Part shown: piece after piece, positions 33,220-43,901 of the stretch
Position numbering within the stretch: position 1 is the first letter of the stretch
Layout of the letters: every line of letters starts with the position of its first letter
NCBI GenBank assembly: GCA_033064195.1
Contig: JARBJD010000017.1
Span: 248,001-312,000, forward strand
DNA length: 64,000 nt
Source: Blattamonas nauphoetae
Lineage: Eukaryota > Preaxostyla > Oxymonadida
Direction of reading: 5' to 3'
The notes under the pieces: generated by a model
The model's database searches: none
Told to the model about the DNA's origin: nothing
The model's input: the letters and a program-made list of their open reading frames with translations, nothing else
Translations under genes and position numbers: made by a program

Positions 33220-33227
33220 TACCTGTA

Positions 33228-34386
33228 AAGGGAGTTCCATCCTCAACAATTAGAAATATGATATTTAGATAAACCTCCTTAACAACTCACTCTTCGAACC
33301 TTTCTCACAATCATTTCCATTTCCACAACCCGCAGATGACTTATTTTCTGCACTGGAATACAATCTTGTCACAAAGCCTTCTCAACATGGAAGAAACACA
33401 AGCCTCACACTATCGCACTATTTCGACCGCGTAGATAAGTCGAGATTCGGATTTGGGTCATCATACACACCCGTCATCACACTCGCTCCACCTGCCCTCG
33501 TTCAACCCAACAGACACAAAACACACCAAACACGCGGAATGAGAAAACGCTTGTTAACGTGATCTCGCCGACAGGGCGGAAGAGGCAGGCTAGCCTTCAT
33601 TTCAACCAACTGCACTACTTCATCTTCACGCGCTCGTTCAGCAGAGATCTCTTCACCCAGCATTACATCAACTTCTTTACCCTCTTCGGAGATGAGAGCC
33701 ATCTGATCGGAACAAGCAGCTCCCTCGACACCCAATTTGAATATGACGGGAGTGTTCCAACCATCCGCGTTGTGTCGAATCCTGCTGTCGACTTTCGATT
33801 CATCGACGCGAATGGGGATCTGCGCTCTGTGTATTTCGATCAGCAACGACCATTTTGGGAAGTTGAGGCTGATGTCTTCTTGAAGAGAACGATCCAACGG
33901 GCAGTCGATGCAAGAATCATTCTTCGATTTGTGGATGGACAAGAAGAAGACAGCAAAATGGACGGAGTTGATTGTGAGTGGGCCGACAAAAGCGACATCG
34001 GAAGCGATGAAGAGAACAGTGCCGAAGACGGTGATGAAGACGCACACAACGAGGAAGAGACTGAAGAAGGAGATCGTGATTCGTATGATCCAGATCTGGA
34101 CATCAAATCGGAACACTCCCTCGATTCCATCGGCCATATACAACATCTGTTCGCCGAACAGGCCTCCAACTCCGACACAGACGATGCCCTCTCTTCAGAC
34201 CAACGCGAGATCGTCCAAAATGCGCACCCACAACGCAGAAGGAATGTTGTGTCTCGATACAACAGAAATTACAACACATCACTTACTCCGAAATATCCTG
34301 TCCAGCCGCTTTTCACCACTGTCTCTCTCCGCCTCGTGAAAGTGAGGACGATCTGCACTGTCAGGAGAGATGAACGCAACGGTTGA
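33228..34386 (+). CDS. hypothetical gene or remnant with an acidic C-terminal half
   Basis: A likely splice acceptor (CCGCAG near 33333) leads into DDLFSALEYNLVTKPSQ and on to a stop near 33562. A second frame then reads through FTRSFSRDLFTQHYINFFTLFG, GDLRSVYFDQQRPFWEVEADVF and an Asp/Glu-rich tail to 34386. The FTRSFSRD...FFTLFGD section looks like a real globular domain, but I do not recognise it. The frame change near 33555 without a clear GT-AG pair suggests a broken gene or an unrecognised intron. The composite mariner ends just upstream. Confidence 0.4.
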
Positions 34387-35480
34387 ATGGATTCTGCCAT
34401 TCGTCCGATGTCACTTTGATACCATTCGGGAATCGTTTGACCGAACTGTCACACGTCGTCTCGCAGAATTTCTGACGCTGGTTGATTTTCTGCTGGACGT
34501 GCAAGTGAAAAAGATGCGAAAGACAGGCCTGACCCAGTTCGAGTCCACGTGTGTCGAATCAGTCGAAGTTGTAGCCGACGTGGAAGTGCGGTCGGAGATA
34601 GTTGAAGTGCAGTCCATCTTGGTCACATTAACGACTTTAGGAAAACTCGACGAGCATTTCATCCCCATCGCGCCGGATGGAATCACAGACATCTCGTTGT
34701 AGGGTAGAGATGACAACATCTACCTTCTTCGTCTTCGGGAAAGGATCGCTCGAGTTGAGCACCGTTGTCGTTGACATGGAGATCTTGAATGCGCAGGAGA
34801 GCGAGCGCGGGAATGTAAAGTTCTGTCTTCCTCATCTCGTGTTTTCCCGCCCTTTTACTATCTGACTCAGACTCAGGACTGGCATCCACACATTCACTTT
34901 CGCGCCTCAAACTTTGCCACTCCCGAGCCATCACCCAAAACACAGCCAGCCCGAACACCAATGACATCCCACTCATCTCGGCCCAAATTACCTCGAAGGT
35001 TGTTTCTATATGCATACCAGAATTGCGAGTGACCCTCTTCGAAGAGAAGAACCTGGCGAGTCTCTCCTCCGCCTGACTCTCCACTCCACCGATGATGTCG
35101 GCGAGAAAGCAAGCGAAGCCCTGCTGTCCATTGCATTGAGTGAAATCGAGATAGAATCTAAGGACGATATTCCAACTCGAATGAAAGCGAAGTGCGACTC
35201 TTACGAGACTGTCCGATTGTCGCTCCTGAAGTTGGTCGAAAAGGCTCCCGCTGCGACTCCCAACCCGAAAGAGAATAAGGAGCGAACGAAAGAAGACGAT
35301 GTTCAAGTCCCTTGCTCAACAGGAAGGAAAGAAGTTCGCCACTACTATCCACACACAAGAGCCAATCACATCACTCGACTAGCTCCCTCTCCCCTGCACC
35401 ATCCTCCAAAACAAGCTCGTCAGCTTCAAACCATCCGAATCGCCAAATTGGCTGACTTCCGCTCGACATTCGAATGACTC
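34387..35480 (+). pseudogene. ARM/HEAT-like helical gene fragments
   Basis: Open plus-strand pieces include 34370-34702 (FDRTVTRRLAEFLTLVDFLL, and LVTLTTLGKLDEHFIPIAP) and 35010-35477 (LLRLTLHSTDDVGEKASEAL, then VRLSLLKLVEKAPAATPN). Both have the amphipathic-helix spacing of ARM/HEAT repeats. They lie in different frames with no clear introns between them, so the gene looks decayed. Overlapping open stretches on the minus strand are probably shadows. Confidence 0.4.
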
Positions 35481-35599
35481 AAAATGTTCATGAGGTTCGC
35501 CAGCCATGACTCCAAAGCCGCATCTCTCTCGAAACAGACCTCTTCACCGACATCCAGACACTCAAGCAGGCCAAAGCCAAGAGCGGTGATCATGTTCAG

Positions 35600-37330
35600 G
35601 CCGATCCATCCGACCATGTGACCCGGCTGTGCTGTGCCATCTTCCATGATTTGTGACGGGAACGCCCTCGCTGTTGACATCATTGACAAGCCGATCGCAT
35701 CCAACCTGCACACCACCCTCATCACCACCATCACCAAGACAGGCGCTGCTGTCACGTCCAGCATGCTGGAAGCCCTCCAATCGTTCTCGTTCGGAAGGGC
35801 ATCGCAGATGAAGACGCTCTTCAACGCCGGCGTGGTTGATGTCCTCGTCGACGCCCTCGACACGAAGGATCCGAATGCCGCTGACACTGCGTGTGTCACC
35901 CTGTCTGCCTTCGTCGCTCTGTCTGGCGAAGACCCCGCCATCTTCCGCGAGAAGAAGAGAGACGACAAAGTGTAAAAGACATTTGTGAAGCACCAGCAAG
36001 CTTTTGAGAAGACCTGGTTCAGCAGCCAGCTGCACCAGTACCAGGAGCACATGGAGAGGGGACACGAGCACATCCGCCACGATTCACCAGACGAGGCCCC
36101 GCTCGCCCCGAAGGAGTACGTGTTTATGAAAGGCAAGCACGACATGTGTGCCCTCCACTCGGCTCTCTATCTGTACCCCGTCGCCCTCGCCATCCCACAC
36201 TCCCCACACAGAGGAAACGCTCGCTATGCTTTGTCCATTCTGGCTGAAGGGAAAGGAGAGGATAACTTTAAGAAGTCGATCGTCTCTTCAACCTACGCTG
36301 CCTCTCTCCCGTCCCTCATTCTCGCCAACGAGGCCATCCGCACGCTGAGCAAGGACGCCAAACTGGCCATTGCCGACGAAGGCTTCTTCGGAAGGATGTT
36401 CCAATACCTGTCTCAGCTGCTGAAGACCAAGTCACTGGGCATGAACACGAAGGCTGTGAAGGCAACCCTGCCTCCCCTGGAGACAGAACGAACGTGGGTC
36501 TGTCTGGTCATGTCTGTCGCCCACAAAGTGCTCGTTGACCGCAACCACTCGACAGAGGAGTTGTTCTACAGCAACCCCCCGTTCCAGTTGTCGCCCTTCT
36601 GCAGGAACTGAAGGTGGACAACACAGAACACTCCGACCTCATCCGCATTGGCACCTCGCTCCTCTTCGAGATCTGCACAGAATGCGAGCTGGACGAGGAA
36701 CTCGAGACCCTCGCTGATTTGGGTGCAGTCAAAGCTACCACCCCCTTCCTCCTCCACTCCGTCCCTGACGTCTCCACAAACTGCGCCTTCGTCATCAGCC
36801 GTATCATCGTTGGCCAGTGGCGTCTCCTCCAAGACTCCTGCGCCGTCGGATATGAGCACGAGCCGGCCTCCCATCCTTGCTTCGCCGAGATGGAGACCAC
36901 CAAACTGGACAACACCCTGTTCGCCCTCTATGAGCGTCTCATCGGCGACCGAAAGAGACAGGAACGATGCCGCCACAAGCACCGCCACCCCCGCCACCGG
37001 AAGAGATGGAGGACGAGGTCGTGCTGGACAGAGACCCACCACAAGACAACATCCAGATCTTCAACAGTAACTCGCTCCAAAATGCTGTCGACAACCATTT
37101 CAACATCGACGACGACAACCAACTGATTGAAATCGGTGTATCATCACATTCGTCGATGCGATTCAAAACGTGTCGTGGGCTGGCTTTAATGAAACGGAGT
37201 GGTGTGCAAATCTTGATCCTCATGTTTGTTTTTTCATCCGGTTCATTCACTCTTCCTCTACTATTCACAGTCTTCGAAGATGGTCTCGCAATTTACGAAC
37301 TCGACACTTCGCCAAGAAACGATCAAGTGA
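35600..37330 (+). pseudogene. ARM/HEAT-repeat protein gene, frame interrupted
   Basis: The frame from 35634 reads VDIIDKPIASNLHTTLIT, MLEALQSFSFGRASQMKTLF and VVDVLVDALDTKDPNAADTA, the classic ARM-repeat pattern. A TAA near 35973 is followed in the same frame by a further 208 residues (ASLPSLILANEAIRTLSKDA is typical). Near 36.58 kb the frame shifts into VVALLQELKVDNTEHSDL and ETLADLGAVKATTPFLLHSV. A last piece (36967-37320) is Pro-rich then acidic. Codon usage and domain pattern persist across the breaks, so this is a recently broken host gene, or one with assembly errors. It ends in the 32-bp minisatellite. Confidence 0.5.
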
Positions 37331-37333
37331 GAC

Positions 37334-37603
37334 GAGAGGGAAGCAGAGGAAGGAACAAGAGTGAAGAGAGGGAAGCAGAGGAAGGAACAAGAGTGATGAG
37401 AGGGAAGCAGAGGAAGGAACAAGAGTGATGAGAGGGAAGCAGAGGAAGGAACAAGAGTGAAGAGAGGGAAGCAGAGGAAGGAACAAGAGTGAAGAGAGGG
37501 AAGCAGAGGAAGGAACAAGAGTGATGAGAGGGAAGCAGAGGAAGGAACAAGAGTGATGAGAGGGAAGCAGAGGAAGGAACAAGAGTGATGAGAGGGAAGC
37601 GCA
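37334..37603. repeat. 32-bp minisatellite, about eight and a half copies
   Basis: The unit AGAGGGAAGCAGAGGAAGGA plus ACAAGAGTGATG repeats with almost no change except TGAAG/TGATG alternation. It begins inside the last open stretch of the ARM-like gene. Since 32 is not a multiple of three, the frame cycles between copies. Confidence 0.92.
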
Positions 37604-37809
37604 GGAACCAAAAGTTGGAAGGAGGATCACACCCATTTTTCCATTTCGGAAACGCACAATGACAGTTATTTCATTTCTGACAAAATTTTTGAACCTTTTT
37701 TCTTGGAAACACATTATCATTTTGTGATGACGTCTAAATCTGCGAATTTGCATCTGTCAATCGATCGGACCCATTTTGAATGTTCATGCGCGATTTTCCG
37801 CTTCTACGG

Positions 37810-37922
37810 GCATTTCGGCGCGGAATGACTACCCTCACTGATTTACTATGATTGATATCTCTCATCTCACCCCCATGTTACGGATTTTTGAATATGTACG
37901 GATTATTAACACTACTATAATA
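37810..37922. repeat. single arm of the TTCCGCGCCGAAA family next to copy 1
   Basis: Reads CATTTCGGCGCGGAATGACT, CCCCCATGTTACGGATTTTT and GTACGGATTATTAACACTAC. It is the reverse complement of the arm at 26030-26145 and abuts the start of inverted-repeat copy 1. Confidence 0.55.
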
Positions 37923-38518
37923 GATGTTTCAATAAACCGAACTTTTCATAAATCCGTAACATGGGGCTTGAAAAATATATATTGGTCAAACTAAGAAAAA
38001 GAAAATTTGGTTCCGCGCCGAAACCCCTGTGTCGGGAGAAAACCTCAAAATACCCCCATTTGCCCAAAAAAATCGTTTCGGCAATATCTCAACAACCAGT
38101 GAACCGATTTTGATGAAGTTTTTCACAAAAACGTTGTTTTGGTGAAATGAACATTTTGACAAAAATTTGGAGAAAAAAATCTGGATATTTGGGAAAATGG
38201 AAAAAAACCCATATTTTTCTCGACAAAAAATTCTTAGAAAAAAAATCGGTTAATTTTTTAAGCAGCTTTTGTCGAGATCTGTACGATCACAATGCATTTT
38301 ATTTGATTCAAAACGGATGGCTGGTTGTGGAGAAATGAGGGCAAAAAGTTGAGAAAAACATGTGGATGCCTAAAGGAAACAGTATTTTGAGGTTTTCTCC
38401 CGACACAGGGGTTTCGGCGCGGAACCAAATTTTATTTTTCTTAGTTTGACCCATCTAAATTTTTCAATCCCCATTGTACGGATTTTTGAATATGTACGGA
38501 TTATTGACACTACTATAA
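37923..38518. mobile_element. inverted-repeat element of the GGTTCCGCGCCGAAAC family, copy 1
   Basis: About 596 bp. The left arm reads CCGTAACATGGGGCTTG, GGTCAAACTAAGAAAAAG, GGTTCCGCGCCGAAACCCC and CGGGAGAAAACCTCAAAATA; the right arm is its reverse complement, each arm about 120 bp. The centre is AT-rich with a smaller inverted motif CTCGACAAAA/TTTTGTCGAG. No coding capacity is evident. Confidence 0.8.
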
Positions 38519-38580
38519 GACAGATTCCCGTCTTTGAGACGAAGAAGAAATGCATGAAACATTTCATTCAGAGTGACCCA

Positions 38581-39176
38581 GATGTTTCAATAAACCGAAC
38601 TTTTCATAAATCCGTAACATGGGGCTTGAAAAATATATATTGGTCAAACTAAGAAAAAGAAAATTTGGTTCCGCGCCGAAACCCCTGTGTCGGGAGAAAA
38701 CCTCAAAATACCCCCATTTGCCCAAAAAAATCGTTTCGGCAATATCTCAACAACCAGTGAACCGATTTTGATGAAAATTTTCAAAGAAACGTTTTTTTGG
38801 CGAAATGAACATTTTGATAAAAAATTGGAGAAAAAATTCTGGATATTTGGGATAATGGGAAAAAACCCATATTTTTCTCGACAAAAAATTCTTAGAAAAA
38901 AAACCGGTTTATTTTTTGAGCAGCTTTTGTCGAGATGTTTACGATCACAATGCATTTTATTTGATTCAAAACGGATGGCTGGTTGTGGAGAAATGAGGGC
39001 AAAAAGTTGAGAAAAACATGTGGATGCCTAAAGGAAACAGTATTTTGAGGTTTTCTCCCGACACAGGGGTTTCGGCGCGGAACCAAATTTTATTTTTCTT
39101 AGTTTGACCCATCTAAATTTTTCAATCCCCATTGTACGGATTTTTGAATATGTACGGATTATTGACACTATTATAA
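38581..39176. mobile_element. inverted-repeat element of the GGTTCCGCGCCGAAAC family, copy 2
   Basis: Same orientation as copy 1 and nearly identical to it, separated by 62 bases. That spacer contains the end motif GAATGAAATGTTTC-like (inverted) of another repeat also seen at 22475-22505. The arrangement suggests tandem duplication rather than two independent insertions. Confidence 0.8.
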
Positions 39177-39299
39177 ATATGGGTCCTGATCTACAAAATC
39201 GATCTGCCGAATGAGCGTTCAAAAACGATTCAGGAGATGAAAAACAGGCGAGATGGATCGAATGGGATAAAAACAAGATGATTTTGGTGAAATGCAAAG

Positions 39300-39790
39300 T
39301 TCAAGATTGGGTTTGGCCACTGGCCACCAGCTGGCCAATTGGCCATGAAGTCCCGATATCTCGAGAAGGTGAGGGTGACAAGAAAAAGTTCAACGTGGTC
39401 ATCGAACATCAGAATGCCACCCACAACAATTATGAAAATCAAAATGAAAAACTGTAATGCGAAAGAGGAAAAGGCGATGGACAGTGAAAAATCTGATAAA
39501 AATCGAGTGACCGATCAAACCACATTTTTCAGTGTTTGCACGAGTTAGCTCATATTTGTTGAGAAATGACTAAAACAACATGAAAAATGTTGGATATGAG
39601 GATTCTGAGATGACACTTGTCGATAATCGCCAGCGGAAGAGAAAGAAATAGTTCGATTATTGCTCGATCAATTCGAAACCCTCCCCCATAACATCAAATC
39701 CTGTGGCCAGTGGGTGGCCAGGAAATATCGTGATTTCAACTTGGTCAGGCCAGGCCACACAGGTATAATGAGACAGGAATTTGCTGACAC
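39300..39790. mobile_element. possible GGCC-type inverted-repeat element
   Basis: The left part reads GGCCACTGGCCACCAGCTGG and CCCGATATCTCGAG. The right part reads GGAAATATCGTGATTTCAAC and GGCCAGGCCACACAGGTATA. The two parts align imperfectly in inverted orientation around ATATCG-GA-TTCA. The right end matches 25240-25270. The interior is not coding. Confidence 0.4.
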
Positions 39791-39849
39791 CATCCTATCT
39801 CGTTGTCGATATCTGATTCTAATCAGAGTCGAAGTACCAATTGTCAAAG

Positions 39850-41262
39850 ATGATTTTTGAGAGATCCACCTTTTGATCTCGGGACTTCTCTTTTGAACTG
39901 AATTTCGAAGTGGAAGTTCTGTCCACTGCTCTCGCGGAATTGAGGCAGAAACAGATGCAAACAAGGGGCCATCCAAAGTTTGGAAACAGAGATAGGAAGA
40001 GATGCCATGAAACACCAGAGATGAGTAAGTTTCGTCGAAGGTTGGTTGAATAAGTAAAATAGTGTTTGTTTGGGTCGATACTTCTGTCATTATGGCTTGA
40101 AGGAAAGGAACTGCTTCAGATAGGATCTCAATTGGATGATCTGGCAGATTTAGGGAGAGAGTCGTCACGAGATGTCCAAATGCGGCATCACAGACATTTT
40201 TGCCATGATGCTCCGCATAAAAGATGACAGAAATTGTCGTGTGTAGAAATTGTTGCTGAAGAGAGGAGAAGAGATAAAAGAATAACGTTTTCGACCGGAA
40301 ATGAGGACCCGTGTCAAAGATGAAAATTATGGTCTGAGTCCGATCTGACAAAAATCGTCGAAGAATGGAGTCAGGATTTTTGACATAATTCAAAAGTTCG
40401 ACGCTCACAAATTACAAATGCAATTGACCACTCTTGTCACGGCTTGATCAAAGTTCTCAAAAATACTGTTCAATCATGTCATGCACCAATTTTGGAGAAA
40501 AGTCGGTTCATTTCTCAAGTTTGAGAGGAGATTGGTTTTGAATTTTGGTCTTCGAACTTTTGAATGAGGTCAAAAAGTCTGACCCAACTGTCTTCATGGT
40601 TTCAATCACAAAGGGAGTGCAATGATTTAAAACTTCTGAGAGACAGTGAAAGGTTTGCTACTTCTTCTCTTCTCCATCCCTCCAATTCACTACGAACCCA
40701 AGATCGGTGATTTGCTGTTTGCAAAAAAAGTCTTTCTGTGTCTGGATACGAACAAATGGCAACTTGAGGTTTTCCTTGAAGTATGCCACGACGATTACAT
40801 CGTTTAGTCCACTGGTTTCAACAAAGTTTGACATCATCTTTCACATATCGATTCCGATCTTCGTAGATGTTGATATCGAGCGCAATCAGGGCAGACATAT
40901 GTTTTTCGCTTCGGTTTCTTGATCCCTCGCGTTAAAACCAAGAAACAGCTGTGTGATATATCGAACTTTGTTGTTTGGGTGAGTAATTCCCATGTTTTTC
41001 TCTTGTTTTCAACTAACATCCTTTTTTATGCAAAAATCCAGGGTTTCAATGAAATATCTGAAATGAGACTCTCTGTAATGTGTTATGAAATTCATAGAAC
41101 GAACAATTCTCCATCTCTGAGCATCTGTTCGTACTCCTCACGATTTCTCGGGGTCTTGAGACGAACTTTCTCTCCTTGGATTCTCTTTGTTGAACCTATT
41201 GTTTTGCTTTTGTCATCATTTTGGCCAAGATCCACATCCATCAGATAAATATCCGTCATATT
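39850..41262 (-). pseudogene. uncharacterised gene family member A (DFxENW / HGKxxCD type), broken
   Basis: Minus-strand pieces in order: DIYLMDVDLGQNDDKSK near 41.25 kb; VIVVAYFKENLKLPFV and KQQITDLGFVV near 40.8-40.7 kb; then a frame ending near 39.85 kb with IIFIFDTGPHFRSKTLFF, FYAEHHGKNVCDAAFGHL and IPREQWTELPLRN. The combination of an acidic -F-ENW-like strand, a D-GPHFR segment and HGK-x2-CD recalls a widespread uncharacterised family that may derive from a DDE transposase; I recall the pattern but cannot name it firmly. The pieces are separated by stops or frame changes. Member B lies just to the right. Confidence 0.4.
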
Positions 41263-41368
41263 CCGAGGTTTCTAAGCTCTCTTCCATCTGGGTTCAACAT
41301 TATCCGACGAAGCTTTTGTGGATCTCGATCTTTTGATTGGACTAAGAGTAGTGTTAGAAAGCCGAACA

Positions 41369-41920
41369 TTTTCAAAAATCCGTAACATGGGGCTTGAAAA
41401 ATATCGATTGGTCAAACTAAGAAAAATTAAAAGTGATTCCGCGCCGAAACGCCTGTGTCGGGAGAAAACCTCAAAATACTCTGTACGCCAGAAATGCACA
41501 CATTTTTCTCAACTTTTTTCCCATTTTTCTCCTCAACCAGCCATCCGTTTTGAATCAAATAAAAGGCATTGTGATCGTAAACATCTCGACAAAAGCTGCT
41601 CAAAAAATAAACCGGTTTTTTTTTACTAAGAATTTTTGGTCGAGAAAAATATGGGTTTCTTCCATTTTCACAAATATCCAGTATTTTTTCTCCAAATTTA
41701 TGTCAAATTGTTCGTTTCATGACAAAAACGTGTTTGTGAAAATTTTCATCACAATCGATTCACTGGTTGTTGAGATATTGCCGAAACGATTTTTTTGGGC
41801 AAATGGGGGTATTTTGAGGTTTTCTCCCGACACAGGCGCTTCGGCGCGGAACCAAATTTTAATTTGTCTTAGTTTGACCGATTTATATTTTTCAAGCCCC
41901 AGGTTCCGGATTTTTGAAAA
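41369..41920. mobile_element. inverted-repeat element of the GGTTCCGCGCCGAAAC family, copy 3
   Basis: About 552 bp, opposite orientation to copies 1 and 2 as judged from the centre. Arms start TTTTCAAAAATCCGTAACAT and carry GATTCCGCGCCGAAACGCC and its inverted partner. It sits between the two broken copies A and B of the uncharacterised gene family. Confidence 0.8.
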
Positions 41921-41924
41921 CAAA

Positions 41925-42720
41925 AAAGAGGCAAACAAGTGTATGATTCTCTCCTTCTGGCATTCGTTTGCACGATCCTTGCGTAAAAAAATCCTGAAAT
42001 CTTTCCGTCCATCTCTGAATCTTCTGAGGAGAAGTGGCTTGTCTCTTCGCTAGGAGCAGTTCATCCCATCTTTTCACTTCAAAAGTTTGAACGACCTTCC
42101 CAAATTGATTTTTCAGCTCAATCCATTCGTGTTCATCAATGGAGGCTGCTGTACTTGCGATGAGATGCTTGTCTGTGATTCTGAATGTGAGAAATTTTGA
42201 CACCCCATCAGATTCGATCTGTGGAGCCTCACTGGGGAATGTCGGTGAGAAAAGGATGGAATCAATTTGTCGAGTCTGAAATTTTTCATTCTCGTCGGAA
42301 AATCAGTTCCAAAGTCAGAGATTGTGGTAAGTGTCCTCTCGGGTTATTATAGTTTCTATGTGCGAACCATTGCGCCAAACTCTGCGTCGCAAATATTCTC
42401 CATCAGGACCTCCATAGCCTCGATCACGAAAGCACTGTAGTGATTCAGAATCTCGGAAATGAAATGAAATACTCGTTGGTCTCCTTTTCCTTGTTCATCC
42501 TTATTTAACATAACCATTCCAAGATCCGTAAGTTGTTGTTTAATAAACCAGTCCAGTTGAGATTCGTCCACGCTGATGGGAGCTTTCCAGTTCTCATTAA
42601 AGTCGGTAACGATCAGGAATTCACCTTGAACGAGGTTTGCTTTGATTTTCTTTATCGCACTCCTTTGATCCTCAGCTCCAGTCAGATGGCGTTCTAATGC
42701 TAGTATCTCTGTCACGATCT
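41925..42720 (-). pseudogene. uncharacterised gene family member B (paralogue of member A), broken
   Basis: Pieces at 42715-42356 (EFLIVTDFNENWKAPISVDE, KQQLTDLGMVMLNKDE, ENICDAEFGAMV) and 42203-41930 (SIDEHEWIELKNQFGKVVQ, EVKRWDELLLAKRQ) match member A in the same order, for instance KQQLTDLGMVM against KQQITDLGFVV. The HGK motif is lost and the segment between the pieces is not open. The tandem arrangement implies local duplication followed by decay. Confidence 0.42.
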
Positions 42721-42749
42721 CTTGCTTTTTTGTCTCAATATCCTCTTCT

Positions 42750-43895
42750 AGATGTTTGATTTATTTAAACCTGGTTATTCAGAAATGAACAGAGGCAAGT
42801 TGATCAGATGTGACAGTCAGAAATATCATGAAGAGGAGAATTGTGACAAATGCAACTACCGATTTGAATCCAGATCGAGATCGGCCCACAAAATAATGCA
42901 CTCACGAGACTTCTTTTCTCCTTTGAGTCCTATCGAGCTCTAGATGGGATCAATTGATAGAAAATATAAAACAAATGTTTATTCTTTATTCATTTTCATG
43001 CAGATTTCAAACTTTCGAGCAAAAATTTGGTCTTCAAACCTCTTAGAAACGTGTTTACAGTCGTCTCTTGTGAGTGAAAATCTTCAGAAATAGCTCGAAA
43101 CAGGGTAAATGTTCACGAAGAATGGGGAACATGCAGATTTCAAACTATCGGGCAAAATCACTGTATCTATGTCTTTTCAGCTTCACAGTCAGTGATGATT
43201 CGCAGTTGGTAGGATGAGTGGAAGAACTGCATCAATAGGTGGAAGAAAATCTGATGGCGAATTCAATTTCGAATTGTCGATGATGGTGGTCAGAAAGTCA
43301 AAAAGAACTACGTGGGGAGGATCTGAGAGGTGAACAGATTCTATCCTCTATGCCGAGAGAAGGGAGGAAGTTGAGCCCAATCTCAATACATTCAGAAGTG
43401 ATATGTCTGATATTCCAGGGATTTCCATTCGTTGAATGCCAAGGACAGCGAGAGAGAGGCAAGAGTTGTGAGCAGACAAAAGAATATGCCAAGCCCATGC
43501 ATCAAAACAGGGAAGATCAGAATCCCAATACAAACTCGGAAAGAGGAGAGGACGAAAGTTTATAGGAAACTATTTGCATGGAATTTGAAATGGCAGTCGG
43601 TGAAGAAGAGAGCTGTCATTTCGGTCTACTGTGTTAACTGCTGTCAATAAGAGTCTCCGTCCCACTTGATTTCTCTCACCTTCCGATAGACAGCATCTAT
43701 GCACAACATTACAACCATTTATGACAACGATTCTTGTGACTTTTGACCAAAAGTGATTGTTCCAGAAAAACGTACTAATTGTTGACATGGAACTAATTGG
43801 TGACGCCACCATGAACTCGAATTGTATCTCTTTCTCAGAGAAAAACAATGTTGATCAGACACTTAAATTGGTAATGGATATGTAATTCATCCTAA
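42750..43895. other. no supportable gene; short duplicated motifs
   Basis: CATGCAGATTTCAAAC occurs twice (about 42999 and 43130), and 42956-42991 is the inverted copy of the 36-bp segment at 18750. Short open stretches at 43298-43848 on both strands have no recognisable domain. Confidence 0.35.
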
Positions 43896-43901
43896 TATTT
43901 T

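Larger units (their letters stand above)
26345..33225. mobile_element. composite mariner-type transposon with 475-bp terminal inverted repeats
   Basis: Left arm 26345-26819 and right arm 32394-33225 (475 bp after removing the MITE inserted in it) are inverted copies that match base for base as far as I can compare by eye. Ends read CAGGTATGGCTCG and are flanked by TA on both sides (26343-26344 and 33226-33227), as expected of mariner insertions. The interior encodes on the minus strand a mariner transposase spliced to an OTU protease domain (30281-32156) and a further ORF near 27.5-27.9 kb. A Tc1-like element (27940-30149) is inserted in the interior and a MITE (32865-33219) in the right arm. 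Arm identity and the clean nested insertions suggest recent activity. Without the two insertions the element would be about 4.3 kb. Confidence 0.8.

Noticed and set aside
35634-36611. Alternative genetic code with TAA or TAG as glutamine, suggested by in-frame stops in host-like frames
   Set aside because: MetRS and the propeller gene end on TAG and the polymerase ORF on TAA at plausible lengths; the interrupted frames also contain frame changes and a TGA, so decay or assembly error fits better.
37261-37753. Ser/Pro/Leu-rich minus-strand ORFs over the 32-bp array
   Set aside because: Products of the tandem repeat read in reverse; no other evidence of coding.
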